This document shows positions 37,347-49,300 of a stretch of 64,000 bases of DNA, piece after piece. The notes below the pieces were generated by a model, which was given only the letters and a program-made list of their open reading frames with translations, made no database searches and was not told where the DNA came from. How positions within the stretch are numbered: the stretch's first letter is position 1; each line of letters opens with the position of its first letter. A program made the translations under genes and the position numbers. Source of the stretch: Paracyclopina nana (Eukaryota; Arthropoda; Copepoda; Cyclopoida; Cyclopettidae); the NCBI GenBank assembly GCA_019096065.1, contig JAGUCH010000004.1, forward strand, positions 4,774,001 through 4,838,000, written 5' to 3'.

Positions 37347-40300
37347 ATGCCGAAAAAGTCGACCAAAGGAAAGAATTCTAAAGGTGAGTTTCATTTTGTT
37401 TACGTGGAGCAACAAAGGAAAAGTTGTTGCGTGTAAGCTTCAAGGTCATTCATGGTGCAAGATGCTAGGTTGCGGGACCCTCACTTTTTCACCTCAGTTT
37501 TGTCAGTTATATGTTACGCTGTTACTTGTATTCCGTCTACCAAAGAATAAAGACACCAAAGTTTCTATTTTAGACTTTTATTGCGCTCTACTTTCGATTC
37601 TTGACATACTTTCTCGAGGATCAAAGTACGAGCTTGCTGCCAGGACTTGAGCACTTCCAATCCGGATCTTGCCGAGGTCGAGGTCTCCTTGAAGAGCATC
37701 ATCCTGCAACAAAAACTGGCGCCCAACGTGGGGCTCGACGACCAATCGTCCTGAGGTCCGGTAGCCCAACCCGGGGACGACGAAGCTAGCAAGAAGAGCC
37801 TTGTTGTTCCTACCCGTAAGTTCACCCGATTGTGCACATCGCATGTCGAACACTGAAATACAAACCAATATGCACATCGCATAGTCTAGGCACATTGCCA
37901 CTTTCACTCTTGTTTGCGTCCGGCATGTTTTAGACATAAGTTATAATTCATGAATGACCGTTCAACTCCAACGAGAGACGCCAACTTACAATCAGCGAGG
38001 AGGACCTTGCTTTTTGACAGCCCGAGGTCTGTAAGCTCTGAATCGTTTGACGGGAGAGTTCTTGCGCATAGCACTAAACAAGCTATTACACCCTACCACC
38101 CCCAAGCCTCCTTACGAACTAGCCCTGGAAGGGAATCTCACAGCCACATCCGAGATTATCTGAACTTGGGAGGGATGAATACGAGGAGCAAGTCCACGAA
38201 AAAGCCAGGCATGCCTTCCAACAAGGCAAAGGGCAAGGGTCTTGCCAAGGGTCCTGCCCCTGAAACCGATCCAGAGGTTTCCCCGGAGAGCGTTACGATG
38301 GTGGAAGCTTCCAAAAATGCGAACAGCAACCCCCAAACACCAGATCCGAAACCAGGCCCATCCAAATCTGGAGATCCAGGATCTGAGGAAATGACCAAAG
38401 AAGAGAGGCTGAGGCGCAATGCTAGGAGAGCGGAGCTCCAAAACCAGGCAACCAAGTTGAGGGGAATGCTTAATGAGAAAATCAAAGATATCAACGCTAT
38501 GACCAAGGACTATCGTCATGCAGTTAGGTCGGAGGACACAGCTGCATCCAGCATCCTGCTCATGATCCAAAACTTGGACATGGAGCGCATCACACTCATC
38601 AACATAGAACAAGAATACCGAGATGCACACAAAGCCATTAGTCTAGATGTGTCAGAGAACTTGCTAAGGAGTGTGGCAAGCTCCTACAAATCCATCGCAA
38701 CGTCAACTCGAATCTTGATGGAATCCGCTAACGCCGCTCAGGCGAGGGAGCAAGCCCTGAAGGAAGCCGAGGACGAGCTAGCAAAGCAGATCGATGACTC
38801 CGTGCACGATTTGCAGACCTTCAAGGCAGCCTTTAGGGACAATTTGTACCAAAAGATGTTGGAAACAAGAGATGCTGGTCGCACTCCTCCACCGGCCAAG
38901 CCCAAAGGTGACCACTATGTGCCACCCAATACGGGCGGCCCAGCACCTCCTGTCAAGACCAGGCCTGATCGACGAAAGTCGGGCACTCCCCCACCAATGC
39001 GGCTCCCATCCCATCAGGGACCTCCAGACAAAATCTTTGTCACAGAGTCTGGAGACGTAGATCCCAAAAGCTTAGCAGCAGAGCTGGCAGCAGCGGAGAG
39101 GAAAAACGCAATACCCAACGCCAATCTATTGGCAAAGCTGCATCTACCCCCTGGAAAGTCAGCCGAAGCTGCACTGGACATTCCAAAGAAAACCAAAGAT
39201 GTTGTAGCTCAACGCAAAGAAGCTTTGGATCACGCCCGCGGCTATGTGGAAGTAGCGGCTTTCAACCTTGTAGATACTATAAAGTATAACAATGGAACTA
39301 AGGAGGACTTGTCTAGAGCAACGCACCGCATCAACGAACTAGAAGCCTGCCTTGACCTGTGGGTCCGTCATTGGAATGAACTGGCCAGAGTGGACGTGGA
39401 CAAAGCTAAGGCTAATGATGGAATAGACTCGCACTACGAGCAAACTCTCCAGGTGGCGTATGGCTGGCTGCGGGAAAAGCAGTCGGGATCTAGCTCGTCA
39501 AAGGGAAAACACCCTCGCACTCCTCAAGGGTCCAAATTATACTATAATCCCTTCACAGACGCTTATGAAAAGGACAATCGTGAAGACGAGGATGACCAAG
39601 AACAAAGCCATAGCTCGTCTAAGAGATCCAGTAAAGAAAAGTCCAAGTCCAAGCCCAAGCGACGCTCCACATCGGACTCGCCAAGCTCTGCACAAAATCC
39701 TCCAGACAGGGACTTTTGGGCAACCGACGCCACATTGGACTCATCCGATGCGGAAGTCAAGAAAAAGGGCAAAAAGAAGAAGTATTCCAAAAGATTGGGA
39801 TCCTCTAGCTCTTCAGCTTCGTCTTCCTCAGGGAGCAGCTACGGGGTGGTCAGACACAAAAAGCAGCATCGTCCCATCAAATTTGACAACATAAGGGCCC
39901 CAACCTTTGATGGGAATGATAGGTATGCATACCACGAATTCCGGCTGGATTTCAGAGAGTTTATCCATCGGGAGGCCGGACTCTCGTACCAGGAAAAGTA
40001 CATCAGACTCAAAAATGCGACCAAAGGAGGCCCTGCTAATCATTTTGTAAAAAATCAGCCTCGCACAAAAGCAGGATATAGGCAAGCGCTCAGAGATCTG
40101 GATGAGGAGTACTACAATTTAGAAAGGCTGTTGGCCTATGCCACCCATCAGCTCCAGACTCTTCCCATTGTCGACATGCAGAAGCGAGACACGGTGAGGA
40201 TCGCTAGGCAGCACATTCTTGACTTCCTAGCTCAACTCAGAGCCTGTACCAAAGGAGTCATGGACAAAACCAGTCAATCAGCCTTTGCCACACTGGCCAT

Positions 40301-43300
40301 ACAGAATGTAAAGCTAGCTCCTGCCACAAGAGATCACATCAACACTTTCCTCACCACGAAAGGGGCTGTATCTCTCACATTGGACCTCTTTCACGAATGG
40401 GCCTCCACTCAAGTTCGCCTCACATATGGCGAGTTGCCAGACAAGCCTAAGCCTGCTGAACGCCAGGATAGAGACAGCGCACCGAAACAGGCCTTTCCAA
40501 TCCGGAAATATGAAGACAGAAAGCCTTATTTCTCAAAGCCTCCATTCGGATCAGGAATGGCGATGTCTATTCAGGAACTTGAAGACGAAGAACAGGATCA
40601 GAATCAATCTATGATTCTCAGTATCAAACAGGATTCATCGTTCACTTATCTTCAATGCCCATTCTGCGGAGCGGTGCACTCAATTGTGGATTGCCCCTCG
40701 TTTTTGGAAATGGATCATCCCAAGCGATTCTTCCAAGCAAGGAGTGCCAAAGCGTGCTTCAAATGCCTGAGAGGAGCCCATCACTGGAAGTCATGCGACA
40801 CCACCGTCTCTTGTGCCCAATGCGGGAGCGAGCAACACCACACCACGCTTCATGATTCCTTTGACGCCCTAACCTCGAAAGCAGGAAAGAAAAAGCAAGC
40901 CAATCCAACAACTCAAGGCGCCTCGGCCACTCCCACCGACAAGCAGTTGGAGAAGCAGCAACAAAGCATAGACAAGCTTACCGCATTGGTAGCCTCATTG
41001 GCTGAAACCATCGCTAAAACCCAACAATGACAACCAATGCCAAATCCAGACAAGCCAGGGGACCTTGTTCTGGCAGCACTGACCCAGTCCCCCATCTTAT
41101 CACAATCACAGAGAGTAGTGTTCCCGGTAGTTCCTGTGTACCTGTCCAATCCGGAGTTTCCAGAGTTGGAGATATTCGTCAATGCTTTCTTGGACAACGG
41201 CAGCGAACTCACTCTGGTCACTAGTAAAGTAATAGACAAGCTCAACCTACAAGGAGAACAATCTACCAGAACTTTGAGCTTTGTTGGCTCATGCGCCAAT
41301 TTTCAAAGCATTAGAACCTCAGTATTAATCAGGGCTTGCTCCACATCGGACAAGCACCAGCTCACCGTCGACTCTCTTCCTCATCTGCAACCAACAATGA
41401 AGTTGCCTCCCATCAAGCAGTTACAACAAGCCTTTCCCCACTTACTCCAAGTGGAATTTCCCCAGTTCGCCCCTCATGCTCCTCAAATTCTTGTAGGACA
41501 ATGTGATTTCGAATTGATCTCACCAGTGTCGATCACTAGAGGCCCAAATCCGTCTGACCCTGTAATTGTAATTACTAAACTCGGCCCAACTATATCGTAT
41601 GCTGAACAACATGTTACCCCTCCAAATGTAGAGCATGGAGACGCCTTTGGAGTTCACTCTATCTTGAGTGAAAGGCCCTCCCACTGCTGCTCCTTGGAGC
41701 CACCATACGCGTCTCTTAGACTTCTTTATGATCTAGACAACTTTGTAAAGCAAGTCCCCCAAGTTGTTTCATATAATGAACAGAGGGCAAGAGACATTTT
41801 GGCCAAAACACACAGACTAGCGGACGGGAAAATGGCAGTGCCTGCCCTATGGCGACGTGGCGAGCCAAGGTTGGCCTGCAACTATGATGAGGTCTTTGAT
41901 GACACAGCCAAATTGGAAATAAGGCTCAAAAAATATGGCATGGAAGCATACAATAAATCGTGCCAGGAGCTTGAAGAGTGGCTTGACCTTGGTTTTGTCA
42001 GAAAATTGGGACCTGCAGACATAGTACGAGATGGGAGATTCCTAAATTGGCTGCTGGTCAAACGCTATGACAAACCAAGCATGCCTGTCAGAGTTGTATT
42101 CGATGGAGCACGCAGATCGCGAGATGGGAAATCACTCAATGATGCGCTGCTGCCGGGCCCTAAACTGCAGAATGATGTCTTGGACGTGGTTCTGAGGGCC
42201 AGACAAAAGCCAATTTGCATCACCGCGGACATCAGCAAAATGTACTTGAGGTTCCAGCTGTTTCCAGAGGATCGCAAGTATCATCGTTTCATATGGCAAA
42301 ATCAAGCATACGAATTTAACTCGGTACCTTTTGGGACCTCGTCCGCCCCTTGCATGGCACTACACTGTGTCAATGTGCACATCCAAGACTACCGAACATC
42401 ACATCCGCTTGCCTTTGAGTTGCTCTCTAAGTCACTATATGTAGACGATTTGATATGCTCAGTGGAAAACTTAGACCAAGCCAATACGGCCGTCAAGGAC
42501 ATCCTTTTTATCATGGACAAGGCGGGGCTTCCGATGCGAAAATGGACCTGTTCCAATGCGGAAGCCTTGAGGGAGATACCCGAGCAATGGAGAGCAACAA
42601 AATGCCATGTCAAGGATTCAGACCATCTTCAAACAAAGGCCCTTGGCATGTATGTAGATCTCACTGATGACACGATCTACTTTGAGCCTCCTTCTTATGA
42701 CCCATTCGAAAATCAACCAATCACGCTGAGGATCATGACACAATACACGCCACGACTATTTGACCTCCTGGGACTCTTAGCACCACTTTTGCTCAAGCCC
42801 AAAGTGCTCATTCAGGTTGCGTGCGTCATGAGAGCCACTACAGCATTGACGTGGGACACAAATCTAGAAGCCATAAACACTCCTCAAGCTCAAGAGCTAT
42901 GCAAACAATGGAAGTTATACGTTGCTGACGTTAAACAGGTGGGCTTAGTAAGATTCCCCAGAGCAATTCGCACAGCTCAATCAAAAAAGCGATTGCTCCA
43001 CATCTTCACAGATGCGAGCAACATGGCATATGCAGCATGCGCTTATGCAGTAGTGCACTACCTCGATGGAACTTGCCAATCACGTCTTATCATGGCCAAA
43101 ATGAGACTGTGTCCGCTCAACAAAGACCACTCAATACCTGAAAAAGAGCTTCTAGGCACATTGCTGGGCGCACAAATGCTGCGAGCTTTAGAGTCGGCTC
43201 TGGATCCCTTTGATGATGTACACCTCTGGACTGATTCTCGATGTGTTCTGGTCTGGCTATGCAAGCCGGGTAGAACTTGGAAACAATTTGTAGGCAACCG

Positions 43301-46300
43301 GGTTTCAGAAATCTTCGAGCTCACCAACAAATATAGATGGAGACACGTTAAAGGCAAGCAAAATCCATCCGACCTCGCAACTCGAGGCCTTACAGCCTCA
43401 GGCCTTGCCGAAAGCACAATGTGGAGCACAGGCCCTCAGTGGTTGCTTGGCCCTCCAGAACAGTATCCGGACGACCCCATCGAAGTCAACGATGATGAAA
43501 TAGCTGCATTAAACAACTCAGCCAGGGGATCCACGACGGAAGCTATTGCACGGGTGTCATCAGCCCTATCACTCCTCAACTCCATAAGAGCAGGAGAAAA
43601 AGAAATCCCAGGGCACTTGCAAAGAACAGAAAAACAGAGAGATGCGTGGAATCTATGGAAACAAACATGCTTGGATCAGTTGATTCCACATCGGATACGT
43701 CTCACCCACAAACAACAAGTTAGGCGAATTGCATATCTAATCCAATGGCAACAAGAGCCCCTCAAATGGGAGTTAGACCCCCCGCAAATCGCACTAATAG
43801 AGCCCACAATAACCACTAAGCTCAGGGCAGAGGCCATATTGATAGGAATCTCTCAGGCTCATGCATTCGATGATGAGATTAAATACTACTACAAGCACAA
43901 AATGTGGCCAGAAAAATCGCAGCTTGCATCTCTAAACACGTTCATTGGCCAATACGGCGAGCTAAGAATGAAAGGCAGAACATACGCAGGAGAGCCTACC
44001 TGGATTGGGAAGTCACGTCTGATAGTCCCTCAGCAATTCGCTCGACAAGTGTGCACCGCGGTCCATGATGCATACGGCCACGGCTACGGAAACGTCACGC
44101 TTCAGGCAGAACTTCAAAAGCTGTATTATGTCAAAGCGGCCTCGAAACACTTCACTGAGATAACAAAAAACTGTGCACTTTGCATCATAGCACAAAGGAA
44201 AACGATGCAACAAATCATGGCTCCAATCCCATCGCATCACTTAGTGCCAGCCACTGAAGTCTTCCCGTTCAGAGCTACGTCCATTGACTTCGCGGGCCCC
44301 TTCTTCGTCAAACATGGCAAGGCTGGCATAAAGGTGTATGTAATGCTAGCAATATGCAACCACACCAAAGCCGTCCACGTGGAAGTGACCATGGACATGA
44401 CTGCTCAGTCCATGAGAAACGCACTTGACAGAATGGTGGCTCGCACGGGAGTCCCTCAAACGATCAGAAGCGATCAAGGAGCCAACCTGAAAAGAGCCAG
44501 AATGGAAATTATGAACAATCCTAGACATCAAGAGCTAATAACAAATCTACAAAAAGTAGATTGGCACAGCCTGCGAAAGCATGCGAGCCACATCGGCATC
44601 CAGACCTGGACGTTGTCGCCTCCATATGCACCAAACTGCAATGGATTAGCCGAAGCAGCCATAAAGAATTGGAAGCGAGCCCTGTACAGGGTAGTGGGTG
44701 AGACCTTGTTATCGTACGATCAGTTTATCACCATGGCAAAGCGAGCAGAAAGCATGGTGAATGGACGACCAATAGCCATTCTAGGAGACAACATCTTGAC
44801 CCCACACCACTTTCTAACAAGGTCTCATGGGGGAGAAGTCTTGCCATCAATAGACCCCAAAGACATTGACTCCTTACCTAAGCAATACGCCGTCTTGGAA
44901 AGATGCATGCAGGAGATGTGGGATTATTGGCTTCAGGGGTACCTGGCCAAACTCCACAAAATCCCAAAATGGACAACATTTGTCAAAGACCTGAAAGAAG
45001 GAGATCCAGTGATCCTTGTCGACCCAAGAAAGCACGCGAAAAGAAGCTCGTGGAGACTATGCGTAGTAGAAAAAACTTACTCCAATGCGGACGGAAGAGT
45101 CAGAAGAGCAGTCCTCAAATTCGCTGTTACTGAGATGGACAAACACGGCACGAGCAGGGTGGTCTTCAAATACTTGGAAAGGCCAGTCAACTTTCTCATA
45201 CCACTGCCCGCCCCTGAAGACGAACACGGCAACGCCAGAGCGGCTGGGGACGGAGTGATGGACGAGGAAGGTGAAGACGATTGGACCGATGTGGAAGAAG
45301 AAGAGCCCATGCAGATCAAGTTCGATGAGTCCAATGCCGGCCCAATCTCGTCGAGAACCAGACGAGGTAAACTACAAGGCCAAGAGCAACTGTATTAGTC
45401 ACAAGGTTGCGTGCCAATTGTGCCAGAGGTTGCGAGAAACCGCCTCGTCAGAGTTACCGGACACATCGGCAGAGACATGTCGCAGTGCGTGGAGAACATC
45501 TCAGCTTTTATCAGTTCAGTTTTTGTTTTTAAAATATGTACAGTCAAGTTTTAATCGCTCGAGGGAGGACAATAAAAAGTTTTTCCAAATTTTAAGTTGT
45601 TGTTAATCATTTAAACCTTGCGCCAAAGTGGCGCAAAACGGAAGTGGACGACGACTCAAACACACACCAATCTGGTAACGCGTGGAAGTAGACGCTCTAT
45701 CTTTCATGCAGCTGATACACGTGTAGTAAACACAACAAATTCCAATCGAGGACAAAGATGGCGGACCAAAATCCAACAAAATCAAGGCCATCCTCATCCC
45801 ATGCCACTCCAGAGGACGATCAGGAACCTCAACCAGGACCATCTACACGGATTCATCCAGGTAATAAGCGCATTGCTAAAAATTCGGCTAAGGGGAGGCG
45901 CATTGCTAACCCAGCTCCAGATGATTCCTTTGACTTGTCCATGGAAGCCCCCAGCTTGGAAGATTCTGACGAATTCCTCTCGGAGGATGCCGCCATGTCA
46001 GCGTCATCCAACGCTTCTCTGGTTTCTCTGAAACCAAGTCAAAAAAGGTCAAAGAGCCGTCCATGTCAAAAAATAAAAAATAAGGGTAAAGGAAAAAGGA
46101 CGGTAACAGTCACAATGGAACCCCAAGACCCTCTAGAACCCCATGATCCACCGCCAAGGAACCCCATAGCTCAACATCTTCCGCCCAGACGATCCCCAAG
46201 ACGTTCTCAACCTGCCAGAGAAGTCATTCTCATATCTGACTCCTCAGATGACGACGGAGACGATGACGTAACTGTTGTCAGCGAGAATGATGGAAACTCG

Positions 46301-49300
46301 GAGCAGCGAGAAACAAGGAAAAGCAATGCGCCTCGCCCTGAAACTGACAGAAATGGGGGGAGCGATGCGCAACCATTAACCTCTTGGAGCTCTATAATAA
46401 ATAAGATTGTTTCAGAACTGCATGTCTCCGTGGGACCACCGTCAAATGCGTCAGCCGAGCGAGCAGCTCAGTGGGAAGCCGAAAGATCGGCGCTGGAGGC
46501 CAAATTCGGCACCACTGTCATCTTTATCAACGAGCTCATCGCACTTCAACCCGATCGAATGGCGGAAATTCTCCGCAGCCCAGCAACGCACATTGCGGGT
46601 CCCATGGAAGACTACGGCACTCCTTTGGCAACTGATGACCGCCCAGAACACGAAAGGCTGATCCGCCCCATCCAAGCCATCAACCGCGAGCTCTTTAGAC
46701 TCGCCAACCTTCGTCAGGGCGCTCTGCCTCTTCATGCCATCGCCACCTCGTACCCGGAGCTCCACAACATCATCTTGGAGCGCACCTCGTTCTGGATAAG
46801 GTTAGGACGCACTCCAGCCTACCTTCCTCCTCTGTCAAGAGCGGAACGAGCCAGAGCCAAAGAACACTGGGCAGCGATCTCCAAATGCCTCAAACAAGTG
46901 CGTAACGCAGGCTTGGGAGCATCTCTGGATATGGAAGATGAGGATGATGAGTTCAAAGCGTTTGCCAGAGCTGTGCAGGCGTTGGACGTGGAAGACGATG
47001 CTCCACCATTCGTCGTCAGGTTTCGAAACCTAGTAAAACGTAGCCCAATTGAGGCTCTCAAGGCTGAAAATGAAGCTGCGTTTCCACGTCATCAAGAGGC
47101 GGCTCCCAATCAGTCGGCCGCATTGGCAGCAGCTCCAGATGTCATCATCTATCCGCCCCCACCGGAAAATCAGCTGATAGTCGATCTGGTCTGCCCCAAA
47201 GCACGTCAAGCTCACGCCAACCAACAAATCTTGGACATCACGGGCCACAAATCACATGAATGGCCATGGTGCAAAGTCCACAAATGCAAATTCAATAATG
47301 GGGCAAACCAAAACCAATGCAAGCACGTACTGGATGATATTGCCAAAGTCTTCGCTCAATACCGTCTGGAAGAAGCAAGACAAGACATTCAAGGCAAACA
47401 AGGACGGTTTGATTGTCGAGAGGATCAGCCTCTGAAGATAGTCGTCTTGGATGATACATCACCTCAATCCGTCTATGAAGAAGATCTGGCTGTCTTCCTG
47501 GAGGATGTCTACAACCACAGCTTCTGCTCTGTATACAACACTCCCTGGAACAGGCAGCAGCTAGAAGCGTTGAAGAGGGCTGGCAAAACACCACAGCAAG
47601 GAGTCACTGCTGTAACCCTGGCATCATTGTCAGGGCACATCGCCATCCTCTGCATCAACTACCCGGGATTAAACCACGCCCCTGAAAAGATAAGAATCCC
47701 AGAAGAAGTCGCTCAAATGTTGGCCTCCACCGAAGTCATCAAGTGCCAATTCGGCCTAGCTGCGGATAGGAGGCTGGAAAGTCTCGGAGTTGTGCTCCAA
47801 TGCGTGGTGGACCTCACCAATGTGGCCGTATTGGCATTCCCCCAGCAAGGAGTAGCACCTGGCTCAGTGCTCAACAACGTATCTTACGTAGCACATCAAT
47901 TGAGGCTGCCACACGTTCCTTGTGCGTTGAAAAACCTGGAGCCTCACAACAGCCACAAACCAAAGAAGCCTATCTACGCCGATGTGGCCATGAACCACTT
48001 AGAGGATGACTTCGCTGCACCAGTAGAAAACTGGCCACCTCGCCTTCTGCAATACATCAAGCTGGTGCACTACACTGGAATGGCCTTGGTGACCGCAATG
48101 GCGGTAAAAGCAGCTGAGGCATCAAACCTGGGCCCTGGTGCCGATGTGCTTCCATTCATTCATTACCTGTTGCTGTTGGTTGAAGGCAAGCCTCGCTTTG
48201 GGGAGCAGTCCAGAGCGGCGGGCATCAACGTGATGCCATTTGGCCCAAATTCGCCCCTGACAACAACTGCACCTGATCAAGCGAAGGAGTGGGCCACGTT
48301 CTATCTGGCCCCTAATGCGTCATACCTCAATACGGGCGCATTGCTGTTGGTGAAGCTGACCAGGCTCAACAAACTCTATGCCTTGTCACCAGACTCCATT
48401 GACGCCAAATTCAAGTCATCCCTGGAAACCATCTTTAAAAAACCTCTTGAGTTTGTCACTCTCCAGGATGCAGTGAACATGGTGTTCGTCTCTGGCTTCC
48501 AGCCCTTTCATTTCTGTGGCCAATGCGGCGGAGTGGACCACGCAGAAGTCACTGAGTGCCCTTACACGAATCTCAAGTGTATTTACCCCCGATGTGGGAA
48601 AAAGGGCCACACTATAGCCACCTGCCCCTACGTGCTGATTATATGCACGTCATGCAACAAGATGGGCCATGTCAATGCTGATCATGATGTGCCATTTCCC
48701 GTTCTCCAGATGGAGCATTTATTCGCGTGCCTTGTCCACAATCTTGCCATCCAAAGTCTGGCCGATCTCCTCGTGTCCATTTCTGGCCCAGAAGACTCCC
48801 CAGTCTTTTATGTCACCTCCAAAACCTTGAGCTTGGAAGCTCTCCCACTATGCCGTATGGTGTGAGCTCCCAAAGGGGGGAGAGAAGTTGGTGCAAGATG
48901 CTAGGTTGCGGGACCCTCACTTTTTCACCTCAGTTTTGTCAGTTATATGTTACGCTGTTACTTGTATTCCGTCTACCAAAGAATAAAGACACCAAAGTTT
49001 CTATTTTAGACTTTTATTGCGCTCTACTTTCGATTCTTGACATACTTTCTCGAGGATCAAAGTACGAGCTTGCTGCCAGGACTTGAGCACTTCCAATCCG
49101 GATCTTGCCGAGGTCGAGGTCTCCTTGAAGAGCATCATCCTGCAACAATTCAGTATTCCGTTGCACCATATGATACAACTCATGAAGAAGTCCAACGTTT
49201 CCTATTGACCTTTCAATGTATGCTCTTATCTCACTTGTCTCAGATAGCTAAAGTTATCAGTAGCAGCATATTTCTATTTTTCTTGAAATTTGTTTCCATG

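Larger units (their letters stand above)
37453..49147 (+). mobile_element. Full-length BEL/Pao-type LTR retrotransposon with a third ORF
   Basis: An 11,695-bp element has two 259-bp LTRs (37453-37711 and 48889-49147) that look identical, begin TG and end CA, and are flanked by the 5-bp direct repeat ATTCA. After the 5' LTR come a tRNA-Lys-type primer site, a Gag ORF (37950-41030), a Pol ORF in protease-RT-RNase H-integrase order (41037-45398), a third ORF (45758-48865) and a polypurine tract. The Pol sequence (DNGSELT protease, YVDD reverse transcriptase, DUF5641-like C terminus) and the DUF1759-type Gag place it in BEL/Pao. No frameshift or stop breaks the ORFs, so the copy is young and possibly active. 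It lies in the sense direction inside the IFRD gene, 69 bases after the exon 1a donor. Confidence 0.97.

Noticed and set aside
45758-48865. Third retrotransposon ORF as an envelope protein
   Set aside because: No signal peptide, transmembrane segment or glycosylated ectodomain pattern; zinc knuckles argue for an intracellular nucleic-acid-binding protein.
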